DNA of 64,000 nucleotides from Pontibacter mucosus (GTDB taxonomy: Bacteria; Bacteroidota; Bacteroidia; Cytophagales; Hymenobacteraceae): NCBI RefSeq assembly GCF_003054055.1, contig NZ_QBKI01000003.1, forward strand, positions 248,001 to 312,000. Direction: 5' to 3'. Position numbers and translations under genes: made by a program. The notes under the pieces were generated by a model. It did not search any database. It was not told the origin of the DNA and saw nothing but the letters and a program-made list of their open reading frames with translations. Positions 7,923 to 16,006 of the stretch are shown here, one piece after another. The stretch's first letter is position 1. The number at the start of each line of letters is the position of its first letter.

Positions 7923-9764
7923 CTACTTCCGCACAAAATCCTCAAACGACGCCTGCATGTACGCCTGCCCTTGCTTTAGCTGCGCGTCCGTTACGCCTTC
8001 TTCCCAGATGATGGGCTGTTTGGCTACGTTGTCATAGGTGAGCACGCCGTTGGGGGTGATGTAGCCAAAGCCATCGTTAAAGACATAAAAGGCAAAAGGT
8101 AAGGCCGTAGGCGAGAGCAGGTTGCGGCTCCAGGTAAACTGCTGGTGCGGCAGCTGCAGTTGCGCGAGTAAGGTCGCGGCAATGTCAGCCTGGCTTCCGA
8201 TGGCGTCTATGGTAATGCCTCCCTTAGCCAATGCCCCTCCAGTAAGTATAAACGGAATCTTGAACTTAGAGGGAACGTGGTTGGGGTCGTTGCCCGGCAG
8301 GCGGTGGCCATGGTCGGCGGCCAGCACCACAAGCGTGTTTTGCCACCAATCCTGCTGCTTAGCTTCTTCTATAAACTTGCCCAGCGCCCAGTCGGTATAG
8401 TATACGCTGTTGCGGAATTGCGCCTCCTCATCGGTGCCCGGAAATTTGGCCGGTATTGGAATCTCGAAGGGCTCATGGCTACTCAACGTATAAACGGTGC
8501 AGAAAAACGGCTGCTTTTCCGTTTTTAGATCCTCTTGCACGCGGGCAAACAGCACATGGTCGTGGGTGCCCCACTTGGAGTTATAGGTGCTCGGGTCGAA
8601 GTCATACTTGTCGATCAGCCGTTTGTAGCCGCCGTTGCGCAGGTACGACTTGATATTGGCAAACTCCAGCTCGCCGCCATAATAATAGCTGGTGCTGTAG
8701 CCCTGCTCCTGCAAAATCTGGCTCAGCTGGGGTAGTTTTTCCGTTTTCTGCGGATACTTTATAATAGAGGTCGTCGTCTGCACCGGGTAACCACTTAACA
8801 GGGCTACCATGCCTTTCTCGCTGCGGTCGCCGGAGGCGTAGATGTTAGTAAAATTAACCCCTTGGGCAGCGAGTTTGTCCAGGTTTGGCGTTACGCCCTT
8901 CTCGCCGCCCAGGCTCCCTACAAACTTAGCGGTATAGCTTTCCAGGATAATGAAAAGCACATTCGGTTGCTGCACCCGCAGCAGGTTTTCAGCAGAATCT
9001 GGTGAGGCAGAAGTATATAGCGCCTGCACCAGTTCCGCAGCCTCTCCCTCGGGCATATATTGATAGGGGTTACTGCCCGATTTCTCATACTTGAGCAGGG
9101 CGTGCATCAGGTTCCAGGGCATGTTGATGCCGGCGTGGTTGGCGAAAGGCTTCTCCGAGAAGTATACCACGCTCTGGTTTATCGGAATCTGCTGCCACCC
9201 GCCGCGCAACGGGAGCACCAGCAAGGCAGCGAAAAGCAGCGAAAAGCCGGCCAGCACCCATGGCTTGGGGTCTGGTTTATACTTTGGCAGGTCGAAGAAA
9301 CGGCGGAAGAAGAGTATAAATACCGCAGCGACGGCAAAAGTTACGATGAAAAGTATAAACAGGGGGGCGGCGGCAGCGGAGGCAGCCATTTCGGCCGGGG
9401 AGCTCAGGTACTGCAGCGGCGAAGCATCCAGCCTAAACCCCCAGTGGCTATACAACTCCAAATCCACCGTGAGCAGGGCAGACAGCAGCACCAGTAGGAT
9501 GGTGGTGTAGTAGCGGATAATTTTTGCTACCTGCAGGCGCTTCCACAGGCTTGCAACCAGCAGGAGCAGGAAGGGCACTATACTTATATAGGCGGCAAAA
9601 GAGGCATCCATCCGCAGGCCATACACAAAAGTATAGAGCACTTCCGAGGAGCTTAAGTCGGCGCTGCGGTCGAGGTGGTAAACCAGGAAGATGGCTCTGG
9701 CTACTATAAAGTAAAGTATCCAGAACAGAAAGTATAAGGGTTGGTAGAAGATACGGCGTTTCAC
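7923..9764 (-). CDS. LtaS-type membrane sulfatase / phosphoglycerol- or phosphoethanolamine-transferase family protein
   Basis: 613 residues. The first 190 residues contain about five membrane helices, after which a periplasmic alkaline-phosphatase-superfamily domain begins near residue 265 (NVLFIILESYTAKFVGSLGG). The segment ASGDRSEKGMVALLSGYP occupies the place where LtaS enzymes have their catalytic Thr, and LAADHGHRLPG supplies metal-binding Asp and His. In Gram-negatives such proteins make phosphoglycerol- or phosphoethanolamine-modified lipids or glycans. Which substrate is used here cannot be told. It is transcribed alone, diverging from glnN. Confidence 0.82.
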   Translation of the reverse strand: MKRRIFYQPLYFLFWILYFIVARAIFLVYHLDRSADLSSSEVLYTFVYGLRMDASFAAYISIVPFLLLLVASLWKRLQVAKIIRYYTTILLVLLSALLTVDLELYSHWGFRLDASPLQYLSSPAEMAASAAAAPLFILFIVTFAVAAVFILFFRRFFDLPKYKPDPKPWVLAGFSLLFAALLVLPLRGGWQQIPINQSVVYFSEKPFANHAGINMPWNLMHALLKYEKSGSNPYQYMPEGEAAELVQALYTSASPDSAENLLRVQQPNVLFIILESYTAKFVGSLGGEKGVTPNLDKLAAQGVNFTNIYASGDRSEKGMVALLSGYPVQTTTSIIKYPQKTEKLPQLSQILQEQGYSTSYYYGGELEFANIKSYLRNGGYKRLIDKYDFDPSTYNSKWGTHDHVLFARVQEDLKTEKQPFFCTVYTLSSHEPFEIPIPAKFPGTDEEAQFRNSVYYTDWALGKFIEEAKQQDWWQNTLVVLAADHGHRLPGNDPNHVPSKFKIPFILTGGALAKGGITIDAIGSQADIAATLLAQLQLPHQQFTWSRNLLSPTALPFAFYVFNDGFGYITPNGVLTYDNVAKQPIIWEEGVTDAQLKQGQAYMQASFEDFVRK

Positions 9765-9854
9765 GACACAAATATAGAGTATAACTCTGCAGCCGTCTAC
9801 AAGAGTTTCCTGAAAGCGTTTGTTTATGCGAAAGTATGGAGGGTTATCTTTTAA

Positions 9855-9967
9855 TAGGGGTATTTGGCAAATATGAGAGCTTTGTTGTGATAGGGGTATG
9901 CAAAGAAAGGGGGTGTTAGATGTTAAGTCAAAAAAAATGCAGATACCCCCTAAAAAAATAGGGGGTA
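9855..9967 (+). promoter_or_regulatory. Repeated TAGGGG(G)TA elements upstream of glnN
   Basis: The 9-mer TAGGGGTAT occurs at 9855-9863 and again at 9891-9899, 36 bases apart in the same orientation. A perfect inverted repeat TACCCCCTA-N6-TAGGGGGTA follows at 9944-9967, ending 6 bases before the promoter-like TTTG. The same short word four times in 115 bases, once as a palindrome, is what a dimeric activator or repressor site array looks like. The regulator is unknown. Confidence 0.55.
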
Positions 9968-9972
9968 GATAA

Positions 9973-10001
9973 TTTGGTTTTAAATTTTGTGCTTAAATTT
10001 G
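9973..10001 (+). promoter_or_regulatory. glnN: Bacteroidota-type promoter of glnN
   Basis: TAAATTTG at 9994-10001 matches the Bacteroidota -7 consensus TAnnTTTG exactly. A TTTG at 9973-9976 could be the -33 element, although the 17-base spacing is slightly shorter than the usual 19. Transcription would start near 10008, leaving a leader of about 25 bases. Confidence 0.5.
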
Positions 10002-10032
10002 GTGCAGATTTAAAACCCAAACCCACACGCCC

Positions 10033-12222
10033 ATGGCAACCATCCGTATCAAAGCGCTGGAGCAGGCTAACCAGCACAAACCAGGAGAGGTAAAACTGCC
10101 TTCTCACATCATCTCGGACTTTTTCGGCGAAAACGTATTTGGCAACGGTGCCCTGCGTTCTACCATGTCCTCGGAGAACTACAAGCGCCTGCAGCGCACC
10201 ATCGAGGCAGGGGAGCGGGTAGACCGCGACCTGGCCGATGCTGTGGCTGCCGCCATGAAAACCTGGGCTATCAGCAAAGGGGCCACGCACTACACGCACT
10301 GGTTTCAGCCACTAAATGGCGCCACTGCCGAGAAGCACGACTCCTTTTTCGACCTTTCCGGCGATGGTGAGGCCATCGAGACCTTTAAAGGCAGCGCGCT
10401 GGTGCAACAGGAGCCCGACGCTTCTTCGTTCCCGAGCGGTGGCATCCGTAACACCTTCGAGGCACGTGGGTACAGCGCCTGGGACCCGTCTTCCCCTGCC
10501 TTCCTGATAGAGAACGCCGGATCCAAGACCCTTTGTATCCCAACCATCTTCGTTTCTTACACCGGTGAGGCCCTCGACTATAAAACGCCGCTTCTTAAAT
10601 CGCTGAAGCTACTCAATGATTCGGCTGTTCCGGTTTGCCAGTACTTTGACAAGGACGTGGTGAAGGTAAACACTACACTGGGTATCGAGCAGGAGTACTT
10701 CCTGGTAGACAAGGCGCTGTACGAGGCGCGCCCGGACCTTGTGATTACAGGACGCACCATTTTCGGACACGCGCCGGCAAAAGGGCAGCAGCTCGAGGAC
10801 CACTACTTCGGCAGCATCCCAAGCCGTGTGCACGCCTTCATGGTTGACTTCGAGAGATCGGCCCTGCGCCTGGGCATTCCCCTGAGAACACGCCACAACG
10901 AAGTGGCCCCCAACCAGTATGAGTGCGCCCCAACTTTTGAGGACGCCAACCTGGCCGTTGACCACAACCAGCTGCTGATGGACATTATGGGCCGTGTGGC
11001 GGAGCGCCATAACTTTAAGGTGTTGTTGCACGAGAAGCCCTTTAAGGGCGTAAACGGCAGCGGTAAGCACAACAACTGGGCCATGAGCACCAACACCGGT
11101 GTAAACCTGCTGAGCCCGGGCAAGAAGCCGAAGGAAAACCTGCAATTCCTGACTTTCTTCATTAATACCATCATGGCCGTGCATAAGCACGCCGACCTGC
11201 TGCGCGCCAGCATCGCCTCTGCCAGCAACGACCACCGCCTGGGTGCCAACGAGGCACCTCCGGCCATCATGTCGGTTTTTATCGGGCAGCAGCTTTCTGC
11301 GGTGCTCGATGAGTTTGAGCGCACGTCCAAGATTCCGATTGAGAAAGGCGACAACATGTACCTGAAGCTGGGTATCGACAGGATTCCGGAGGTATTGCGC
11401 GACAACACCGACCGCAACCGTACTTCTCCGTTCGCCTTCACGGGTAATAAGTTTGAGTTCCGTGCTGTGGGCTCTTCTGCCAACTCTTCTTCGCCGGTTA
11501 CGGCCCTGAACACCATCGTGGCCGATCAGCTGCAGGAGTTCCGCAAGTCGGTGGATGAGCTGATTGAAAGCGGCATGAAGAAAGAGCTGGCCATTATTCA
11601 GATACTGCGTGAGTACGTGGCAGCCTCCAAGAACATCATTTTCGAAGGCAACGGTTACTCCAAAGAGTGGGAAGAAGAAGCTGCCAGTCGCGGACTTTCC
11701 AACATCAAGTCGACACCGCGCGCGCTGGATGTGTACGGCAGGGAAGAAGTGAAAGAAGTTTTCAGTAAGCACGGCATCTACTCGGAGCTGGAGCTGGAGG
11801 CCCGCCACGAGATTCTGCTGGAGGAGTACGTGAAGAAGATTCAGATCGAATCACGCATTATGGGCGACCTGGCCATGAACCACGTGGTACCGACAGCCAT
11901 TGCCTATCAGAACAAGCTGATCCAGAACGTGCGCGGCCTGAAGGAACTTGGTCTGGAGGATGAGTACACTGAAAGCACCATCCAGGGAATCAAGAAAATG
12001 TCCGGCTACATCACCGCCATTCAGAAAAACGTGCGCGACATGGTGAATTCCCGTAAGGTGGCCAACAAGATAGAGGATGCCCGTGAGCGTGCGATCATGT
12101 ACAACGAGGAGGTGCTAAGCTACTTCGAGCCTATCCGCTACGCTGTAGACAAGCTGGAGCTGATGGTAGACGACAACGATTGGCCGCTGGTAAAATACCG
12201 CGAGCTGCTGTTCCGCCACTAA
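10033..12222 (+). CDS. glnN: Type III glutamine synthetase GlnN
   Basis: 729 residues, the characteristic length of GSIII. It condenses ammonia and glutamate using ATP and is the main ammonium-assimilating enzyme in many Bacteroidota. GSIII signatures seen include GATHYTHWFQPLNG near residue 80, GIEQEYFLVDK, NEVAPNQYECAPTFEDANLA, GVNGSGKHNNWAMSTNTGVNL and SASNDHRLGANEAPPAIMS, plus the long C-terminal helical region that sets GSIII apart from GSI. The ATG at 10033 is 32 bases after the -7 element. The upstream region carries repeated operator-like words, and a strong terminator follows, so it is monocistronic. Confidence 0.96.
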   Translation: MATIRIKALEQANQHKPGEVKLPSHIISDFFGENVFGNGALRSTMSSENYKRLQRTIEAGERVDRDLADAVAAAMKTWAISKGATHYTHWFQPLNGATAEKHDSFFDLSGDGEAIETFKGSALVQQEPDASSFPSGGIRNTFEARGYSAWDPSSPAFLIENAGSKTLCIPTIFVSYTGEALDYKTPLLKSLKLLNDSAVPVCQYFDKDVVKVNTTLGIEQEYFLVDKALYEARPDLVITGRTIFGHAPAKGQQLEDHYFGSIPSRVHAFMVDFERSALRLGIPLRTRHNEVAPNQYECAPTFEDANLAVDHNQLLMDIMGRVAERHNFKVLLHEKPFKGVNGSGKHNNWAMSTNTGVNLLSPGKKPKENLQFLTFFINTIMAVHKHADLLRASIASASNDHRLGANEAPPAIMSVFIGQQLSAVLDEFERTSKIPIEKGDNMYLKLGIDRIPEVLRDNTDRNRTSPFAFTGNKFEFRAVGSSANSSSPVTALNTIVADQLQEFRKSVDELIESGMKKELAIIQILREYVAASKNIIFEGNGYSKEWEEEAASRGLSNIKSTPRALDVYGREEVKEVFSKHGIYSELELEARHEILLEEYVKKIQIESRIMGDLAMNHVVPTAIAYQNKLIQNVRGLKELGLEDEYTESTIQGIKKMSGYITAIQKNVRDMVNSRKVANKIEDARERAIMYNEEVLSYFEPIRYAVDKLELMVDDNDWPLVKYRELLFRH

Positions 12223-12244
12223 GTCTATACTTTACGATGAAGAA

Positions 12245-12271
12245 AGGCACCCGCACCGGGTGCCTTTTTTA
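12245..12271 (+). terminator. Rho-independent terminator of glnN
   Basis: AGGCACCC (12245-12252) pairs perfectly with GGGTGCCT (12258-12265) around GCACC, followed by a run of T. It starts 22 bases after the glnN stop codon. Confidence 0.85.
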
Positions 12272-12634
12272 TTGCCTGATGCGCCTGAGCAGCTCACCGG
12301 CCACTTGGGCAAGTATAACCGGAAGCAATACCATGGCCAGGCCAACCGCAATAATCTTGCGCAAACCCAGCCGCATGATCAGTTTTCCAATTACCCGGTC
12401 GCGGAGCTCGTGGTAGAGGAACTGTCCTGCCCGTGTCATAGGCTTGCCCCGAAGCACCTCCTGCACCTCACGCCAGTTGCCGCGCTCCAGCTGCCGGCGC
12501 AGAAACTGAAGCACGGTATCTTTGGTGAGATAGTAGGCCTGGCCAACCTGCTCTTGCCGCAGCCGGCCCCAGTGCTGCAGCTGCTGCAGCCGATGGGATG
12601 CATTTCGGGGGATGAACTGGTGCATGTAAATCAT
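12269..12634 (-). CDS. Small protein with a C-terminal membrane helix, unknown function
   Basis: From the ATG at 12634 the product is 121 residues, starting MIYMHQFIPRNASHRLQQL; an alternative ATG lies three codons further in, and the frame extends 14 codons upstream. The N-terminal 75 residues are hydrophilic and helical, rich in Gln and Arg. A hydrophobic stretch near the C-terminus (KIIAVGLAMVLLPVILAQVAG) suggests one tail anchor. An AAAGGAT sequence lies upstream on the minus strand. The family is not recognised. It converges with glnN and ends right at the glnN terminator. Coding status rests on frame length and a coherent amphipathic-plus-anchor layout. Confidence 0.55.
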   Translation of the reverse strand: MIYMHQFIPRNASHRLQQLQHWGRLRQEQVGQAYYLTKDTVLQFLRRQLERGNWREVQEVLRGKPMTRAGQFLYHELRDRVIGKLIMRLGLRKIIAVGLAMVLLPVILAQVAGELLRRIRQ

Positions 12635-12809
12635 GGTTTTTGTCGTTTTATCCTTTGTACGTAAATCAGGCAGCATCGGGGAGGAGGCTTTTATGCTATA
12701 CTTCCGTAGGTTCAGCTATACTTTAATCCAGCCTTTTAGCAGGAGGTTGCCCGGAAAATTACGTATTTTGCCAATTGAACAAAGCAGACGATACATTAGT
12801 TAGAGACAT

Positions 12810-14810
12810 ATGGAGTGTCAACTTGATCGCACAGATAAATCTTACTGCCCTAGCCTGGTAGAATATAAGCGCCGCAGAACGCGCGTTGTAAATATTGGAG
12901 GAGTACCCGTGGGAGGCGATTACCCCATCCGGGTGCAGTCGATGACCACGGTAGACACCATGGACACCATGGGCTCCGTGGAGCAGTGCATCCGCATGAT
13001 TGAGGCGGGCTGTGAGTATATCCGCATCACGGCGCCAAGTATAAAAGAGGCCGAAAACCTGCAAAACATCAAGGACGAACTCCGCAAGCGCGGCTATAGT
13101 GTTCCGCTTATTGCCGACATCCACTTCACGCCAAACGCCGCCGAGGTGGCCGCCCGCATCGTAGAGAAAGTGCGCGTAAACCCCGGCAACTACGCCGACA
13201 AGAAGAAATTCCAGGTCATAGAGTATGACGATGCTTCGTATCAGGCCGAGCTGGACCGGATCCGGGAGCGCTTTGTGCCGCTGGTGCGCATCTGCAAGGA
13301 GCACGGCACGGCCATGCGCATCGGTACCAACCACGGCTCGCTTTCGGACCGCATCCTGAGCCGCTACGGCGACACCCCGCTGGGCATGGTGGAGAGCGCG
13401 CTGGAGTTTATCCGCATCTGTGAGGATGAGGGGTACTACGACATTGTGATCTCGATGAAGGCCTCCAATACGCAGGTGATGGTGCAGGCGTACCGTCTGC
13501 TGGTGCAGAAGCTAGACGAGGAGGGGCTGCAGCCATACCCGCTGCACCTGGGCGTAACAGAGGCCGGTGAGGCAGAGGACGGGCGCATCAAGTCGGCTGT
13601 GGGCATTGGCACTTTGCTGGAGGACGGTTTGGGCGATACCGTACGCGTGTCGCTGACAGAGGCGCCGGAGGCGGAGGCACCCGTCGCGCAGGCGCTGATA
13701 GACCGTTATACGCACCGCGCTGAAAAGGCACAGCCTATTAAACCTATCTGCCATAACCCAATTGACCCGTTCCAGTACCATCGCCGGGAGACAATAGAGG
13801 TGGAGAATCTGGGCGCGCTGAACGTGCCGCGCGTGGTAGCCGACCTGAGCCGACTGACGGATGTAAAGTATGCTGACCTGAAAGCCGTTGGCCACCTGTA
13901 CTCCATGCTGCTCGACAAGTTCAACATGAATGACCTGGGGGCGGATTATATCTTTACCGGCGATAACCCTGTCTCTTTTATGCTGCCCAACGGACTGAAG
14001 GAGATAGTGAATTACACTGCCTGGCAGCAGGCAGAGCACCAGGAGGATCGGCATCCGCTCTTGACTCCGGAGGTATACCTGAGCGACGCCCGCAGGCACA
14101 GCAAGCTGAACTTTATACTTGCCACCGTGCACGATCTGACGCCGGAGCTAATGGACGCACTGAAGAAAGACAACACCGCCGTGCTGGTGCTGCACACGCA
14201 GAATGGGCACGCCATGCCGGAGTTGCGCAAGGGCTTTATCCGCCTGATAAATAACGGGGTGCAAACGCCTTGCATCGTGAAGCGGGGGTATGGCCAACTG
14301 ACACCGGACCAGGTGCAACTGTACGCCGCTACTGATGTAGGTGGTTTGCTTATTGATGGGTTGGGCGACGGCATCCTGCTGAGCACCGAACTGCTGCCCG
14401 CACAGGAGAAACAGGACGAGCTGCAGACCATCGACACCCTGAACAAACTGAGCTTCGGCATCCTGCAGGCGGCCCGTACCCGGATGAGCAAAACGGAGTA
14501 CATCAGCTGCCCGAGCTGTGGCCGTACCCTGTTCGACCTGCAGGAAACCACCGCCATGATCCGCAAACGTACCGATCACCTGAAAGGCGTGAAAATCGGC
14601 ATCATGGGGTGCATTGTAAACGGGCCCGGCGAAATGGCAGACGCAGACTATGGCTACGTGGGCGTGGGCAAAGACAAGATTGCGCTCTATCGCGGGCAAA
14701 CGGTGGTAAAGAAATCGGTGCCTGCCGAGCGAGCCGTGGACGAGCTGATTGAACTGATTCGGGAAGATAACCGCTGGATTGAGCCTGTTAAACTGGAGGA
14801 GGAAGTATAA
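12810..14810 (+). CDS. ispG: 4-hydroxy-3-methylbut-2-enyl diphosphate synthase IspG (long form)
   Basis: 666 residues, the long three-domain form found in Bacteroidota, Chlamydiae and plants, with an inserted central domain (about residues 300-540). IspG reduces methylerythritol cyclodiphosphate in the MEP pathway using a [4Fe-4S] cluster. The N-terminal TIM barrel shows VGGDYPIRVQSMTTVDTMD, ITAPSIKEAENLQNI and PLIADIHFTP. The C-terminal reductase-like domain carries the cluster ligands in ISCPSCGRTLFDL and IMGCIVNGPGEMADADYG. The start at 12810 places the conserved YKRRRTRVVNIGGVPVG block near residue 20. Confidence 0.96.
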   Translation: MECQLDRTDKSYCPSLVEYKRRRTRVVNIGGVPVGGDYPIRVQSMTTVDTMDTMGSVEQCIRMIEAGCEYIRITAPSIKEAENLQNIKDELRKRGYSVPLIADIHFTPNAAEVAARIVEKVRVNPGNYADKKKFQVIEYDDASYQAELDRIRERFVPLVRICKEHGTAMRIGTNHGSLSDRILSRYGDTPLGMVESALEFIRICEDEGYYDIVISMKASNTQVMVQAYRLLVQKLDEEGLQPYPLHLGVTEAGEAEDGRIKSAVGIGTLLEDGLGDTVRVSLTEAPEAEAPVAQALIDRYTHRAEKAQPIKPICHNPIDPFQYHRRETIEVENLGALNVPRVVADLSRLTDVKYADLKAVGHLYSMLLDKFNMNDLGADYIFTGDNPVSFMLPNGLKEIVNYTAWQQAEHQEDRHPLLTPEVYLSDARRHSKLNFILATVHDLTPELMDALKKDNTAVLVLHTQNGHAMPELRKGFIRLINNGVQTPCIVKRGYGQLTPDQVQLYAATDVGGLLIDGLGDGILLSTELLPAQEKQDELQTIDTLNKLSFGILQAARTRMSKTEYISCPSCGRTLFDLQETTAMIRKRTDHLKGVKIGIMGCIVNGPGEMADADYGYVGVGKDKIALYRGQTVVKKSVPAERAVDELIELIREDNRWIEPVKLEEEV

Positions 14811-14909
14811 ACCTTTTTTAACAAGCCATCCTGGCACAAAGAACACAGTGGAAAGTATAAGGCAAACCGAACGCTTTATACTTCCTCAACATACAAAACA
14901 CCATATAAT

Positions 14910-15077
14910 ATGAAAAAGGGACTTTTTGACCTGACGGAGGTGGCTACTTATTTTTTCCGGAAGAAGGACCCCAACCGCAAAACTAATTTTAACCTGCGCA
15001 CGATGCATACCATCAATAAAATATCTATCCTGATGTTTTTGGCAGGAGTCATTTACTTCATCATCAAGCACATTTAA
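14910..15077 (+). CDS. 55-residue single-pass membrane protein
   Basis: An uninterrupted frame ATG to TAA gives 55 residues. The N-terminal half is soluble and basic (MKKGLFDLTEVATYFFRKKD, then PNRKTNFNLRTMHTINK) and the C-terminal half is one membrane helix (ISILMFLAGVIYFIIKHI). It is not an artefact of low complexity, and the PNRKTNFNLR..H.IN block looks conserved; I associate it from memory with a Bacteroidota small-protein family (possibly DUF6728). It lies 100 bases downstream of ispG on the same strand and may be co-transcribed with it. Function unknown. Confidence 0.65.
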   Translation: MKKGLFDLTEVATYFFRKKDPNRKTNFNLRTMHTINKISILMFLAGVIYFIIKHI

Positions 15078-15162
15078 ATCAAGTACAAGTATAAAAGCCG
15101 GTGCCTGCTAAGAGGAGAGGACGCGAAGGAGGCAGGCAGCTTTGCTATTGAAGGGAAAACAC

Positions 15163-15236
15163 TGATGTAATCACATCAATGTTGTAATGTTAAACGCCTG
15201 GCTTTCAATGTTATGGTAGCAATATAACGTTATTGC
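15163..15236. promoter_or_regulatory. Inverted repeats upstream of the MarR gene
   Basis: TGATGT-AATC-ACATCA lies at about 15163-15178, and GCAATA-N6-TATTGC at 15219-15236. Both are symmetric, are 75 to 150 bases upstream of the MarR start, and are candidates for MarR dimer binding. No biochemical or comparative support is available from this sequence alone. Confidence 0.3.
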
Positions 15237-15311
15237 GATTAATTTATTGTGTTAAAAGTTCATCAATTGTTTTTTTTTTCTTATAATTGGTAAACTCACC
15301 TTAACACAACC

Positions 15312-15812
15312 ATGAACCTTAACGAACAACTAAGCATTACAACTTTCCGGAATGACTGGCAAAAAGCCAGTATGAGCCTGTTGTACACATATGGCTTCTT
15401 AAGCAACGGGTATGAGAACTTCTTTAAAAAATTCTCGCTGACAAACCAGCAGTACAATGCCCTGCGCATTCTGAGAGGTCAGTATCCCACACCTGTCTCT
15501 ACTTCCTTCCTGCGTGAGAAGATGCTCGACAAAATGTCTGATGCCTCTCGCCTGGTAAGCCGCCTGAACGCCAAAGGATTTGTTACCGTAGCACAGAACC
15601 CGGCCGACAAGCGTCTGGTAAACATTGTGATCTCGGATAAAGGCCTGGAGTTGCTCGAAGCGATAGACATAGACTTATACCAACTGGATGGCCTGTTGCA
15701 AGGGCTGACCGAGCAGGAGGCCAGCGTTCTGGTGGACCTGCTGCAGAAAGTACGCGACTCTATTGTGACGGCTGAAGAGAGATTAGCCGCCTACGAAACC
15801 TTAACCGCATAA
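15312..15812 (+). CDS. MarR-family transcriptional regulator
   Basis: 166 residues of one MarR-type winged helix with dimerisation helices at both ends. The recognition region is seen as FSLTNQQYNALRILRGQ, STSFLREKMLDKMSDASRLVSRL, then the wing KGFVTVAQNPADKRLVNIVISDKG, with the D-K/R-R signature of the family. The C-terminal helix LTEQEASVLVDLLQKVRDSI completes the dimer interface. The ATG at 15312 follows an A/T-rich promoter region. It stands alone, so its target cannot be inferred from neighbours. Confidence 0.9.
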   Translation: MNLNEQLSITTFRNDWQKASMSLLYTYGFLSNGYENFFKKFSLTNQQYNALRILRGQYPTPVSTSFLREKMLDKMSDASRLVSRLNAKGFVTVAQNPADKRLVNIVISDKGLELLEAIDIDLYQLDGLLQGLTEQEASVLVDLLQKVRDSIVTAEERLAAYETLTA

Positions 15813-15852
15813 ACCATCTCACTTTACTAACCTTACACCTTAAAACAAACCA

Positions 15853-15896
15853 GAGTTGACCAGAGAGGCCATGGCTTCTTTCGTCAACTCTTTTTT
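15853..15896 (+). terminator. Terminator of the MarR gene
   Basis: GAGTTGAC (15853-15860) pairs with GTCAACTC (15883-15890), directly followed by six T. The 22-base interior contains its own small palindrome around GGCCATGGC. Confidence 0.75.
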
Positions 15897-15936
15897 GTTG
15901 CATGCTCTCTCCGATAACCTGCATAGGCGGAAAATG

Positions 15937-15975
15937 AAGAAGCCGCTTTCGCTAAATCTGCGAAAGCGGCTTCTT
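15937..15975 (-). terminator. Long perfect hairpin beyond leuS
   Basis: A perfect 16-base stem, AAGAAGCCGCTTTCGC at 15937-15952 and its complement at 15960-15975, surrounds a 7-base loop. It lies 32 bases past the 3' end of leuS on the minus strand and probably terminates that transcript, although the T tract is weak. Confidence 0.65.
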
Positions 15976-16006
15976 GATAAAAGTTAGTTGGTATAATGGG
16001 GATCCT

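Noticed and set aside
10609-11808. 399-codon minus-strand frame within glnN
   Set aside because: Shadow of glnN; long only because the gene is G+C-rich and lacks stops on the opposite strand.
12260-12664. Plus-strand frame overlapping the small membrane-protein gene after glnN
   Set aside because: It begins inside the glnN terminator and lacks protein-like character, while the minus-strand frame has a soluble part and a tail anchor.
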